Shown here one piece after another: positions 1 through 7,425 of a stretch of DNA of 37,151 nt. Below the pieces are notes generated by a model, which worked only from the letters and a program-made list of their open reading frames with translations, did not search any database and had not been told where the DNA came from. Source of the stretch: Bacteroidales bacterium (lineage in GTDB: Bacteria > Bacteroidota > Bacteroidia > Bacteroidales > UBA932); NCBI GenBank assembly GCA_012515395.1, contig JAAYYL010000173.1:1-37151 (forward strand), written 5' to 3'. A program made the position numbers and the translations under genes. Each line of letters begins with the position of its first letter. The stretch's first letter is position 1.

Positions 1-65
1 ATATACTCCAGGGCAATCATAATCCCGCCGAACAAGAGCCAGAGGATGTTTCCCAAAACGTTCAT
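1..65 (-). CDS. yccF: YccF-family inner membrane protein, N-terminal fragment
   Basis: Only the first 21 codons are inside the window; the gene runs off the left edge. The translation begins MNVLGNILWLLFGGIMIALE, a hydrophobic start that strongly resembles the YccF (DUF307) membrane protein family, whose members begin with a near-identical 'LGNILWLLFGG' segment. YccF proteins are small multi-pass inner membrane proteins of unknown function. The ATG at 65 follows a minus-strand TATATTTG box (70-77) by four bases, so the message is probably leaderless. It is divergent from recG. The family call rests on one short N-terminal motif. Confidence 0.7.
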   Translation of the reverse strand, partial: MNVLGNILWLLFGGIMIALEY

Positions 66-69
66 ACTG

Positions 70-77
70 CAAATATA
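70..77 (-). promoter_or_regulatory. -7 promoter box for yccF
   Basis: On the minus strand this reads TATATTTG, a perfect match to the Bacteroidetes -7 consensus TAnnTTTG. Only four bases separate it from the yccF ATG at 65. No convincing -33 TTG was found at the usual 19-21 base spacing. Confidence 0.6.
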
Positions 78-90
78 CGCAAGATATCCT

Positions 91-98
91 TATATTTG
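91..98 (+). promoter_or_regulatory. -7 promoter box for recG
   Basis: TATATTTG on the plus strand, a perfect TAnnTTTG match, ending six bases before the recG ATG at 105. It is back to back with the yccF box at 70-77, so the two genes share a very short divergent promoter region. The box overlaps the in-frame TTG at 96, which argues against a start there. Confidence 0.65.
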
Positions 99-104
99 TA
101 TGCT

Positions 105-2213
105 ATGGTTTCCGTCCGGGATACAAACATACAATTTCTGACCGGGGTAGGTCCCAAACGTGCCAGAGAACTGGAAAAAGAGTTGAATATTAAGACGTTC
201 GGCGATCTTGTTCAACATTTTCCTTTCCGCTACATTGACAGGACCCGTTTTTATGCCATAAACGAGATTGATCCCGAACTGGCCTACATTCAGATCAGGG
301 GAGTGGTCAGGGACATGAAGATCATAGGGGCCGGTTCCCGCAAACAAAGGCTGGTAGTGTTGTTTGCCGATCCTACCGGAACTCTGGAACTTGTTTTTTT
401 TAAGGGTATCAAGTGGATCAGGGATAAAATAAAAACGGATACCGAATATATTGTTTTTGGAAAACCCACCGTTTTCAACGGAAAGATCAACCTGGTACAT
501 CCGGATATGGACATTCCTGATAGCCAGAGCTTGCCGGGAAGCGCCGGACTTCAGGCCGTGTATTCATCCACGGAATCGCTACGAGATAAAGGCTTTACGC
601 AAAAATTGTTCTCCAGACTTGTGGCCCGTGCGCTTACTGCCATGGAAGGACAGACCCCGGAAACACTTCCTGATTACCTACTCCGGCACTTAAAGCTGAT
701 GCCATTGGCCATGGCATTGGAAGAGATCCATTTTCCCAAAAATCTTAACAATCTGCAGGCCGCACAGACCCGGTTGAAATTTGAAGAGCTTTTTTACATC
801 CAGCTGGGATTGCTCAGACAAAAATCTGTCAGGATGCGGGCCGCCGACGGATTGCCCTTTCTAACTGTTGGTCAGGCTTTCAACGATTGTTACAACAAAC
901 TCCCGTTTTCTTTGACAGGGGCGCAGAAACGCGTTTTGCGGGAGATCCGCTCCGATCTGAAAAGCGGACGCCAGATGAATCGCCTGCTACAGGGAGACGT
1001 AGGCAGCGGAAAAACGCTGGTTGCCCTGTTAAGTGCACTGATCGCAGTGGACAACGGTTACCAGGCATGCCTGATGGCCCCGACAGAAATACTTGCCAAC
1101 CAGCATTTCAACACAATATCAAAATTTTTGAAAGATCAGGACATCCCCATAGGATTGCTTACCGGATCCACAAAACCGGCTGAACGCAAGAAGCTGCACG
1201 CAAGCTTGCTGGAAGGCTCTTTGAAATTGCTGATCGGCACCCACGCTTTGATAGAAGACACCGTCACTTTTAACAATCTCGGCTTTGTGGTTATTGACGA
1301 ACAACATCGGTTCGGAGTGGAACAACGCGCACGTCTCTGGAAAAAAACCACCGGTTCCCCGCCTCACATTATGGTCATGACGGCTACTCCCATTCCCAGA
1401 ACCCTGGCCATGACATTATACGGAGATCTGGACGTTTCGGTAATTGATGAACTACCTCCGGGCAGACAACCCGTACAAACGATTCATTATCCCGCTTCAC
1501 GTCGCGGCACGGTATATTCTTTTATGAGAAAACAGATCCGCCAGGGACGTCAGGTTTACATTGTGTATCCGCTGATACGGGAATCCGAGAAGATGGATTA
1601 CGAGAATCTGGAAACGGGATACCGGGACATTACCGCTGCTTTTCCCGCTCCCCTTTATTCAGTAGCTGTGGTCCACGGTCAACAAAAGACCGAAAACAAA
1701 GCCTTTGACATGAATATGTTTGTCCAAGGGAATGCCCAGATCCTTGTGGCTACTTCGGTCATTGAGGTAGGTGTAGACGTTCCCAACGCAACGGTAATGG
1801 TCATTGAAAGTGCGGAACGTTTTGGTCTTTCCCAGCTTCACCAACTGCGGGGCCGGGTTGGACGCGGAGCCGAAACTTCATATTGCATCCTGATGACCGG
1901 CAATGCGTTAAGCAAAGAAGCAAAAGAACGTTTGAAACTTATGTGCGAAACCAACAACGGATTTGAAATTGCCGAGGCGGACATGCGTCTGAGGGGACCC
2001 GGTGATCTGGAGGGAACTGCCCAGAGCGGACTGGCGTTCGACCTGCATATAGCCAACCTGGCAAAAGACGGTCAGATACTGGAATGGGCACGGATGGAAG
2101 CCGGCAATATTCTGAATGAAGACCCTTTGCTGGAATCGCAAAAGAACAAATTGTTAAAGGAACAACTCGAGATACTGGCCCGGCATTCCGTGGACTTCAG
2201 CAAGATCTCATGA
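105..2213 (+). CDS. recG: ATP-dependent DNA helicase RecG
   Basis: RecG is a superfamily 2 helicase that remodels stalled replication forks and branch-migrates Holliday junctions. The 702-residue product has the expected order. An N-terminal wedge/OB-fold domain (about 1-270) begins with an HhH-like 'GVGPKRARELEKELNI' segment. Two RecA-like lobes follow, with Walker A GDVGSGKT (297-304), motif II DEQH (398-401), motif III MTATPIPRT, and the RecG-typical 'QLRGRVGRG' followed by 'ADMRLRGPGDLEGTAQSG'. Length is normal for the family. I place the start at ATG 105, because the in-frame TTG at 96 lies inside the -7 box at 91-98. It stands alone on the plus strand and its stop lies 14 bases from the end of the convergent lipoprotein gene. 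Confidence 0.97.
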   Translation: MVSVRDTNIQFLTGVGPKRARELEKELNIKTFGDLVQHFPFRYIDRTRFYAINEIDPELAYIQIRGVVRDMKIIGAGSRKQRLVVLFADPTGTLELVFFKGIKWIRDKIKTDTEYIVFGKPTVFNGKINLVHPDMDIPDSQSLPGSAGLQAVYSSTESLRDKGFTQKLFSRLVARALTAMEGQTPETLPDYLLRHLKLMPLAMALEEIHFPKNLNNLQAAQTRLKFEELFYIQLGLLRQKSVRMRAADGLPFLTVGQAFNDCYNKLPFSLTGAQKRVLREIRSDLKSGRQMNRLLQGDVGSGKTLVALLSALIAVDNGYQACLMAPTEILANQHFNTISKFLKDQDIPIGLLTGSTKPAERKKLHASLLEGSLKLLIGTHALIEDTVTFNNLGFVVIDEQHRFGVEQRARLWKKTTGSPPHIMVMTATPIPRTLAMTLYGDLDVSVIDELPPGRQPVQTIHYPASRRGTVYSFMRKQIRQGRQVYIVYPLIRESEKMDYENLETGYRDITAAFPAPLYSVAVVHGQQKTENKAFDMNMFVQGNAQILVATSVIEVGVDVPNATVMVIESAERFGLSQLHQLRGRVGRGAETSYCILMTGNALSKEAKERLKLMCETNNGFEIAEADMRLRGPGDLEGTAQSGLAFDLHIANLAKDGQILEWARMEAGNILNEDPLLESQKNKLLKEQLEILARHSVDFSKIS

Positions 2214-2227
2214 ATGGTTTGTGTTGC

Positions 2228-2632
2228 TTAAAACGGATTAACCGGCGTTCTTGAAGGAAGGATCATTGTGTCGGTCACTTTGAATTGCTGATGGAATTCC
2301 GTTTTTTCCCTGGGAATTTCAAAATCAAATTGTCTTAACGTATCCCTGTACTTGAGGTTGGGATCTGAATAATCCACAACAAAAACACGCTGCGGAGAAC
2401 TTTGAGTGAGGGTAACAAAATATTTGCCTTCAGCATCCGTGTAGGCCGTATCGGCATCCAGGGAAGATGCGTACGTTTTGAGCATTACCACCGTAATGCC
2501 CTCAATAGGCTGATTAACAATATTTTTTATAACACCTTCCACTGTGTATGTATAGGTGTATTCTTCCCGTTTAATACAAGACGACAAGATCAATAACAAA
2601 AAAAACGGCAGAAATAATTGTTTACAGCACAT
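2228..2632 (-). CDS. Small lipoprotein with carboxypeptidase-regulatory-like Ig fold
   Basis: The 134-residue product begins MCCKQLFLPFFLLLILSSC, a lipoprotein signal peptide with lipobox LSSC (Cys19). After it come about 110 residues with the pattern of a single beta-sandwich: 'VEGVIKNIVNQPIEGITVVML' then 'TDAEGKYFVTL', as in CarboxypepD_reg-like repeats of Bacteroidetes surface proteins. No catalytic motif is visible. I chose the ATG at 2632, which overlaps the end of yicC by 11 bases, over an in-frame ATG at 2665 that would place a charged segment before the signal. The overlap suggests translational coupling to yicC. Resemblance to the small lipoproteins that accompany radical SAM genes in Bacteroides is possible, but no such enzyme is nearby. 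Function unknown. Confidence 0.8.
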   Translation of the reverse strand: MCCKQLFLPFFLLLILSSCIKREEYTYTYTVEGVIKNIVNQPIEGITVVMLKTYASSLDADTAYTDAEGKYFVTLTQSSPQRVFVVDYSDPNLKYRDTLRQFDFEIPREKTEFHQQFKVTDTMILPSRTPVNPF

Positions 2633-3500
2633 TAAGTACCTGTTCCTTAATCTTTTCCAGTTCATCTTTCATCATTACTACGTATTGTTGCATACCTGCG
2701 TGAGCCGCTTTGGAACCCAAAGTATTGATTTCCCTGCCCATTTCCTGGGAAATAAAAGCCAGTTTGCGGCCGGCAAAGGATTCTTCTTCCAGTGTTTGTC
2801 TGAAATAATCGCAATGTTGCCGCAAACGGACACGCTCTTCACTGATATCGGCTTTTTCCAGGTAATAGATCAATTCCTGTTCCAAACGGTTCTTGTCAAT
2901 GGATATTTCATCACTGAGTCCGGCAAGCTTGTCTTCCAGTCTTTTTCTAACGGCAACGATCCTTTCAGGATCCAAAGTCTCCGCTTTCTTCAAATATGTT
3001 TCAATATTGTCTATATGTGACAAGAGGTCTTCTCCAAGGCGCTCCCCTTCTTTTTTTCTGAATTCGTCCAGGCTTTCCGCCGCCTCATAAATACACTCTT
3101 TCAATGATTCCCAAACCATAGGATCCAGCTCTTTTTTCTGGACTTCCCGGACTTCCGGCATCCTCAGGAGCGCGGCAGCCAGGTCCGTAGAACTTACTTC
3201 CTGGTCCATCTCTCTGAAAATTGTCTGTAATTCCTTGAAATATTGCCTGATAAGAGATACATTGAACGTGCTTTCCAGGATTTCTTCCTCCTGGTCAACG
3301 GAAATAAACAAGTCAATATTTCCCCGTTGCAATCTTTTGATCAGACTTTGCCGTAGATCGTATTCGTATTCCTTGGGTATTTGGGAAGTTTTAAAACCGA
3401 TATCCGCCGTTTTTCCGTTAACCGAACGAATTTCGACGGTATATTTTTTCCCGGAAAAAGAGGTTTCGGCTTTTCCGTAACCGGTCATCGAGCGTATCAT
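2622..3500 (-). CDS. yicC: YicC-family endoribonuclease
   Basis: The 292-residue protein begins with the hallmark MIRSMTGYGKAE and ends with the DUF1732 region 'FISQEMGREINTLGSKA', so both YicC domains are present at full length. E. coli YicC is an endoribonuclease implicated in small-RNA turnover. The middle section (about 90-240) is rich in charged heptad-like helices, as in the family. A TATATTTG box (3517-3524, minus) lies 16 bases upstream of the ATG. In many bacteria yicC is followed by gmk, but here it is followed by a lipoprotein gene whose start codon lies inside the yicC end. It is divergent from glnS. Confidence 0.93.
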   Translation of the reverse strand: MIRSMTGYGKAETSFSGKKYTVEIRSVNGKTADIGFKTSQIPKEYEYDLRQSLIKRLQRGNIDLFISVDQEEEILESTFNVSLIRQYFKELQTIFREMDQEVSSTDLAAALLRMPEVREVQKKELDPMVWESLKECIYEAAESLDEFRKKEGERLGEDLLSHIDNIETYLKKAETLDPERIVAVRKRLEDKLAGLSDEISIDKNRLEQELIYYLEKADISEERVRLRQHCDYFRQTLEEESFAGRKLAFISQEMGREINTLGSKAAHAGMQQYVVMMKDELEKIKEQVLNVL

Positions 3501-3516
3501 TTGCTTAAATTTTCAA

Positions 3517-3524
3517 CAAATATA
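3517..3524 (-). promoter_or_regulatory. -7 promoter box for yicC and the downstream lipoprotein gene
   Basis: The minus strand reads TATATTTG, a perfect TAnnTTTG match, ending 16 bases before the yicC ATG at 3500. It forms a back-to-back pair with the glnS box at 3537-3544, twelve bases away. Confidence 0.6.
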
Positions 3525-3536
3525 CATTAATATGAT

Positions 3537-3544
3537 TACTTTTG
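3537..3544 (+). promoter_or_regulatory. -7 promoter box for glnS
   Basis: TACTTTTG, a perfect TAnnTTTG match, ends 20 bases before the glnS ATG at 3565. Because the box lies downstream of the in-frame ATG at 3532, it decides the start in favour of 3565. Confidence 0.6.
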
Positions 3545-3564
3545 TACGTAAACTTTTCAGACAT

Positions 3565-5274
3565 ATGAACGAAGAAGCCACCAAAACGACATCTGAACGT
3601 ACGTTGAATTTTTTGGAAGAGATCATTCGGGATGATCTTGCGCAAGGCAAATACGATTCCATAGTTACCCGGTTCCCTCCCGAACCTAACGGTTATCTGC
3701 ATATTGGACATGCCAAGAGTATATGTCTGAACTTTGGCCTGGCGCAGAGATTCGGGGGCAAAACCAACCTGCGGTTTGACGATACCAATCCCACAAAAGA
3801 AGAAACGGAATATGTTGATTCCATTAAGGAAGACATTCATTGGCTGGGATTCCGCTGGGCCGGAGAATTTTATGCATCCGATTATTTTGAGCAATTGTAC
3901 CTGTGGGCACACGAACTCATAGCTAAAGGGCTGGCATATGTGGATGACCAGACACAGGAAGAAATACGCATGGGACGCGGTACCGTAACCTCTCCCGGAA
4001 CAGAAAGCCCTTACCGCAACAGAAGCATTGAAGAAAATACCGACCTGTTTACCCGGATGAAAAACGGCGAGTTTCCCGACGGAAGCCGGGTTTTGCGTGC
4101 AAAAATTGACATGGCCCATCCCAATATGCTAATGCGTGACCCGCTGATGTACCGGATCATCCACACCGATCATCACAGAACAGGCAACACATGGTGCATA
4201 TACCCGATGTACGACTATGCACACGGTCAGTGTGATTCAATAGAAAAAATCACCCATTCCATATGTACGCTGGAGTTTGACGTACACAGACCGCTTTACG
4301 ACTGGTTTATTGATAAGCTCGGTATATTTCCCTCACATCAGTACGAATTTGCCCGCCTGAACATAACCCATACCGTTATGAGCAAAAGAAAACTGCTGGA
4401 ATTGGTGAAGGCAGGGCTGGTAAAGGGATGGGATGATCCGCGAATGCCAACCATATGCGGACTTAGAAGAAGAGGTTTTACGCCTTCCAGCATACGCCTT
4501 TTTGCAGAAAAAGTAGGCGTAGCAAAACGTGATAATGTAATAGATATTTCGCTCATGGAATGGTGTATACGGGAAGAGTCCAACAAGAACGCTCCCCGTT
4601 ATATGGCCGTTCTGGATCCCGTGAAACTGGTCATAACCAATTATCCTCCGGAACAGGTAGAATATATGAAAGCTCCATTAAATCCCGAGGATCCTGATGC
4701 AGGTAACCGGGATGTTCCGTTTACTCGGGAAATATTCATTGAACGTAACGATTTTATGGAGGATCCCCCAAAAAAATTCTTTCGCCTGAGACCGGGCGGG
4801 GAGGTTCGTTTAAAATACGGATACATCATCCGTTGTGAAAATATCATAAAAGACGAAAACGGCAAGATAACGGAATTGCAATGTACATATGATCCCGAAT
4901 CAAGACCCGGATCGGGAACCTGGAGAAGCGTCAAGGGGACCATTCACTGGCTGTCTGCCGCTCATGCCGTAAAGAGTGAGATCCGTTTGTTTGAACGACT
5001 TTTTACAGAACCTTACATGGGGAACATCCCGGAAAACAAAGATTACAAAGATTACCTGAACCCTGAATCCCTTCAGATTGTTCAAGGTCTGACAGACAGG
5101 GATGCTGCCGCTGTGGCAGGCAAAGCCATTCCCGGCAAGGACGATACCCGTACACGCATACAGTTTGAACGACTTGGTTATTTTGTGCCGGATTACGACA
5201 CAACAAAGGAAAAACCGGTTTTCAACCGTATTTGCACCCTGAAGGATTCATTTGCCAAAACAATGAAAGCTTAA
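3565..5274 (+). CDS. glnS: Glutaminyl-tRNA synthetase
   Basis: This class I aminoacyl-tRNA synthetase charges tRNA-Gln with glutamine in the cytoplasm. The 569-residue product carries the class I signature 'FPPEPNGYLHIGHAKSI' (HIGH at 46-49) and the KMSKS equivalent VMSKR (271-275), with the GlnRS-typical 'LEFDVHRPLYDWF' between them. The C-terminal part has the beta-barrel anticodon-binding region. Length is close to E. coli GlnRS. An upstream in-frame ATG at 3532 would add 11 residues, but it lies before the predicted promoter box, so MNEEATK is preferred. Its stop overlaps the end of the convergent rng gene by four bases. Having GlnRS suggests tRNA-Gln is charged directly. Confidence 0.97.
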   Translation: MNEEATKTTSERTLNFLEEIIRDDLAQGKYDSIVTRFPPEPNGYLHIGHAKSICLNFGLAQRFGGKTNLRFDDTNPTKEETEYVDSIKEDIHWLGFRWAGEFYASDYFEQLYLWAHELIAKGLAYVDDQTQEEIRMGRGTVTSPGTESPYRNRSIEENTDLFTRMKNGEFPDGSRVLRAKIDMAHPNMLMRDPLMYRIIHTDHHRTGNTWCIYPMYDYAHGQCDSIEKITHSICTLEFDVHRPLYDWFIDKLGIFPSHQYEFARLNITHTVMSKRKLLELVKAGLVKGWDDPRMPTICGLRRRGFTPSSIRLFAEKVGVAKRDNVIDISLMEWCIREESNKNAPRYMAVLDPVKLVITNYPPEQVEYMKAPLNPEDPDAGNRDVPFTREIFIERNDFMEDPPKKFFRLRPGGEVRLKYGYIIRCENIIKDENGKITELQCTYDPESRPGSGTWRSVKGTIHWLSAAHAVKSEIRLFERLFTEPYMGNIPENKDYKDYLNPESLQIVQGLTDRDAAAVAGKAIPGKDDTRTRIQFERLGYFVPDYDTTKEKPVFNRICTLKDSFAKTMKA

Positions 5275-6827
5275 ACCTCCATTTTCTGGTTTTTGTCATC
5301 CAGCCAACGCGCCTGTGTTACCGCAAGGTCAGGTGCAATTCTTACATTCAGTTTACATCCGTATTTCCTGGACCATTTTTTTGCCCGTGAAACAAGGCCT
5401 TTGGTTAAATAGGCTTCAATAAACGGATGTACTTCCAGTAAAACGGTTTTGAGCTTTTTCTCGTTGGCAAAAAATGCCAGCTGATTCTCGATGTTTTCCG
5501 TAAACAGCAAACTGGGTGCTATTTTCCCGGTTCCGTTACATGTAGGACATTTCTCGCTGGTGTTGATCTCCATGGCCGGACGTACCCGCTGACGGGTTAT
5601 CTGCATCAAGCCGAATTTTGTCAATGGCAGAATGTTGTGTTTGGCCCTGTCTGTGGCCATCAGTTCCTGCATCTTCTTATAAAGTTTCTGCCGGTGTTCT
5701 GATGAATCCATATCAATAAAGTCAACCACAATGATACCACCCAGATCACGTAATCTTAACTGCCTGGCTAGTTCTTCGGCAACGACCATATTGACTTCAA
5801 ATGCATTTTCTTCCTGTCCGTTTCCCATCTTGGAACGGATCCCGCTGTTAACGTCCACAACATGTAGCGCTTCCGTGTGTTCTATGATAATATAAACACC
5901 CTGTCTTAAAGGAACAACCCGGCCGAACGAACTTCGTATCTGGCGGTTGATGTCAAAGGCATCAAAAATCGGGTCTTTCCCTTTGTACAGCTTTACGATT
6001 TTCTCCTTTTCCGGAGCAATGGTGGCTATATAACGGCAGACTTCTTCAAAAACTACTGTGTCGTTAACGTGAATGCTGTTAAACGTATCGTTCAGCAAAT
6101 CACGTATGACAGTTGTGATACGGCTGTTTTCGGTTAACAATCTGGAAGGTGTCTTTCCTTTACGCATTAAAACCCATGATTCTTCCCATTTGTGAATCAG
6201 GGAATTCAGCTCAGTATCCAGAACGGCTGCTTTTTTTCCTTCGGCAGCGGTTCTGACAATCAGGCCGTAATTAGGCGGCAGGATACTCTGGACGAGACGG
6301 TCCAGTCTGCCCCGCTCTTCCTTAAGCGTAATTTTTGAAGACAGGTTTACCTTTTCTGAAAAAGGCAACAAAACAAGGTTTCTTCCGGCAATGGAAATGT
6401 CGGAAGTAAGACGGGATCCTTTTGTGGAAATGGGTTCTTTGACAATTTGCACCAAAACCGGTTGCCCAACTTTTAAAACATCGGAAATTTTGCCTTCCTT
6501 GGGTAAAACAGAGCCCAGCTTCAGACTTGAATAAATTTCCTGGGGCGTATTTTTTTTGGCGATCACCTGTTGGATAAAATAATTGACTGCCGAAAAGGCG
6601 TACCCCAAATCCAGGTAATGAATAAAAGCATCTTTATCGTCACCGATATCTACAAAAGCTGCATTCAGTGCGGGCATGATCTTTTTGACCCTGCCCAGAC
6701 ACAGATCACCCACCGAGAAATGATTGTCACTGGTCTCTTCCTTATGCAGTTCCGTCAACCTGTTGTTTTCCAACAACGCTATGGTAACGTCGGAAGGAGT
6801 AACATCAATAATTAAATCTTTCTCCAT
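5271..6827 (-). CDS. rng: Rne/Rng-family ribonuclease (RNase G)
   Basis: This endoribonuclease cuts single-stranded A/U-rich RNA and takes part in rRNA maturation and mRNA decay. The 518-residue protein has an S1 domain near residues 37-125 ('SVGDLCLGRVKKIMPALNAAFVDIG'-type start), the catalytic magnesium aspartates D325 (in VVDVNSG) and D369 (in VVDFIDM), and the zinc-link cysteines C427 and C430 (CPTC). It lacks the long C-terminal degradosome scaffold of RNase E, so RNase G-type is the right call. It is the third gene of an HU / small basic protein / rng operon. A conserved-looking hairpin (6844-6885) lies 16 bases upstream of the ATG. Its stop overlaps that of glnS. Confidence 0.95.
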   Translation of the reverse strand: MEKDLIIDVTPSDVTIALLENNRLTELHKEETSDNHFSVGDLCLGRVKKIMPALNAAFVDIGDDKDAFIHYLDLGYAFSAVNYFIQQVIAKKNTPQEIYSSLKLGSVLPKEGKISDVLKVGQPVLVQIVKEPISTKGSRLTSDISIAGRNLVLLPFSEKVNLSSKITLKEERGRLDRLVQSILPPNYGLIVRTAAEGKKAAVLDTELNSLIHKWEESWVLMRKGKTPSRLLTENSRITTVIRDLLNDTFNSIHVNDTVVFEEVCRYIATIAPEKEKIVKLYKGKDPIFDAFDINRQIRSSFGRVVPLRQGVYIIIEHTEALHVVDVNSGIRSKMGNGQEENAFEVNMVVAEELARQLRLRDLGGIIVVDFIDMDSSEHRQKLYKKMQELMATDRAKHNILPLTKFGLMQITRQRVRPAMEINTSEKCPTCNGTGKIAPSLLFTENIENQLAFFANEKKLKTVLLEVHPFIEAYLTKGLVSRAKKWSRKYGCKLNVRIAPDLAVTQARWLDDKNQKMEV

Positions 6828-6843
6828 TCTGTGGTAAAAGTAA

Positions 6844-6885
6844 GAAACCTAAAGAGTCTTTTCGAAAAAAGTTGCTTTAGGTTTC
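6844..6885 (-). promoter_or_regulatory. Hairpin in the leader just upstream of rng
   Basis: GAAACCTAAAG (6844-6854) and CTTTAGGTTTC (6875-6885) form a perfect 11-base-pair stem. Inside the loop, CTTTT (6858-6862) and AAAAG (6867-6871) can form a second five-pair stem around CGAA. No U-tract follows on the minus strand, so it is not a classical terminator. It separates the small basic protein gene from rng and could be a processing or autoregulatory site. The function is inference; the dyad itself is clear. Confidence 0.6.
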
Positions 6886-6909
6886 CTGGTTCATGAGACA
6901 TATGATGGC

Positions 6910-6999
6910 TTATTTCTTTTTATGACGGTTCTTGCGCAAACGTTTTTTACGTTTGTGCGTCGCCATTTTATGTCTTTTTCTTTTCTTTCCGCTTGGCAT
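6910..6999 (-). CDS. 29-residue basic ribosomal-type protein (AURKAIP1/COX24-domain-like)
   Basis: A 90-base reading frame encodes MPSGKKRKRH...KNRHKKK. About two thirds of its 29 residues are Lys, Arg or His, with the repeated pattern KRKKRLRKNRHKK. Bacteroidetes genomes carry a tiny protein of this kind between HU and rng, annotated with the AURKAIP1/COX24 domain (the mS38-like family). I recall a similar extra ribosomal protein in Flavobacterium ribosome structures, but cannot confirm identity here. The ATG is eight bases after the HU stop codon, and the gene lies upstream of rng on the same strand, so it is probably co-transcribed with both. Ribosome binding is inferred from composition and context. 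Confidence 0.85.
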   Translation of the reverse strand: MPSGKKRKRHKMATHKRKKRLRKNRHKKK

Positions 7000-7007
7000 A
7001 ATTAAAT

Positions 7008-7292
7008 TTATTTAACGCTGTTTTTCACTTTATTCATGAAAACTTTTGCCGGCTTGAAAGCGGGTATGTAGTGTTCAGGAATTACGATGGTTGTGTTTTT
7101 AGAAATATTGCGAGCCGTTTTGCGGGCGCGTTTTTTCAAAATAAAGCTACCAAAACCGCGAAGGTATACGTTGTTATTCTGAACCAAAGAGTTTTTTACG
7201 TTATCCATAAAGCATTCCACAACTTTCTGAACGGCAACTTTCTCCAGGCCTGTTGTTTTGGCAATTTCGTTTACGATATCAGCTTTAGTCAT
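7008..7292 (-). CDS. HU/IHF-family DNA-binding protein
   Basis: A 94-residue nucleoid protein of the HU/IHF type, expected to act as a dimer that bends DNA. The helical N-terminus (MTKADIVNEIAKTTGLEK) is followed by the conserved 'VYLRGFGSF' strand and the beta-arm with 'IPEHYIPAFKPAKVF', where the intercalating proline region sits. Length is normal. It is the first gene of an operon with the 29-residue basic protein and rng. A promoter with both -33 TTG and -7 TACTTTTG (7344-7372) gives a leader of about 50 bases, longer than most in this window. Confidence 0.96.
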   Translation of the reverse strand: MTKADIVNEIAKTTGLEKVAVQKVVECFMDNVKNSLVQNNNVYLRGFGSFILKKRARKTARNISKNTTIVIPEHYIPAFKPAKVFMNKVKNSVK

Positions 7293-7343
7293 AATACGAT
7301 AAATTTAAGAGTTATTGTTAATGATTGCATTCCAAATGGACTG

Positions 7344-7372
7344 CAAAAGTAACATTTAATTCTTAATATCAA
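7344..7372 (-). promoter_or_regulatory. Promoter of the HU operon (-33 and -7 boxes)
   Basis: On the minus strand a TTG at 7370-7372 is followed after 18 bases by TACTTTTG (7344-7351), close to the Bacteroidetes TTG-N19-TAnnTTTG arrangement. The -7 box ends 51 bases before the HU ATG at 7292. Confidence 0.65.
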
Positions 7373-7412
7373 GACGTTTAGAGTAAAAAATCCAAAAAAA
7401 ACGTCCGTTTAG
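7373..7412. repeat. Short repeats between the divergent HU and mutY promoters
   Basis: CGTTTAG occurs twice in direct orientation (7375-7381 and 7406-7412, 31 bases apart, about three helical turns). GACGTTT (7373-7379) and AAACGTC (7399-7405) form a seven-base inverted repeat. The group lies between the HU -33 and the mutY -7 boxes, where an operator would sit. Chance occurrence cannot be excluded for sites this short. Confidence 0.35.
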
Positions 7413-7413
7413 C

Positions 7414-7421
7414 TATCTTTG
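7414..7421 (+). promoter_or_regulatory. -7 promoter box for mutY
   Basis: TATCTTTG matches TAnnTTTG perfectly and ends four bases before the mutY ATG at 7426, implying a leaderless or nearly leaderless transcript. Confidence 0.65.
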
Positions 7422-7425
7422 CCCC

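Noticed and set aside
3505-4119. 204-residue open frame on the minus strand opposite glnS
   Set aside because: It lies fully opposite the clearly coding glnS and has no recognisable domain or start context; it is a shadow of glnS codon use.
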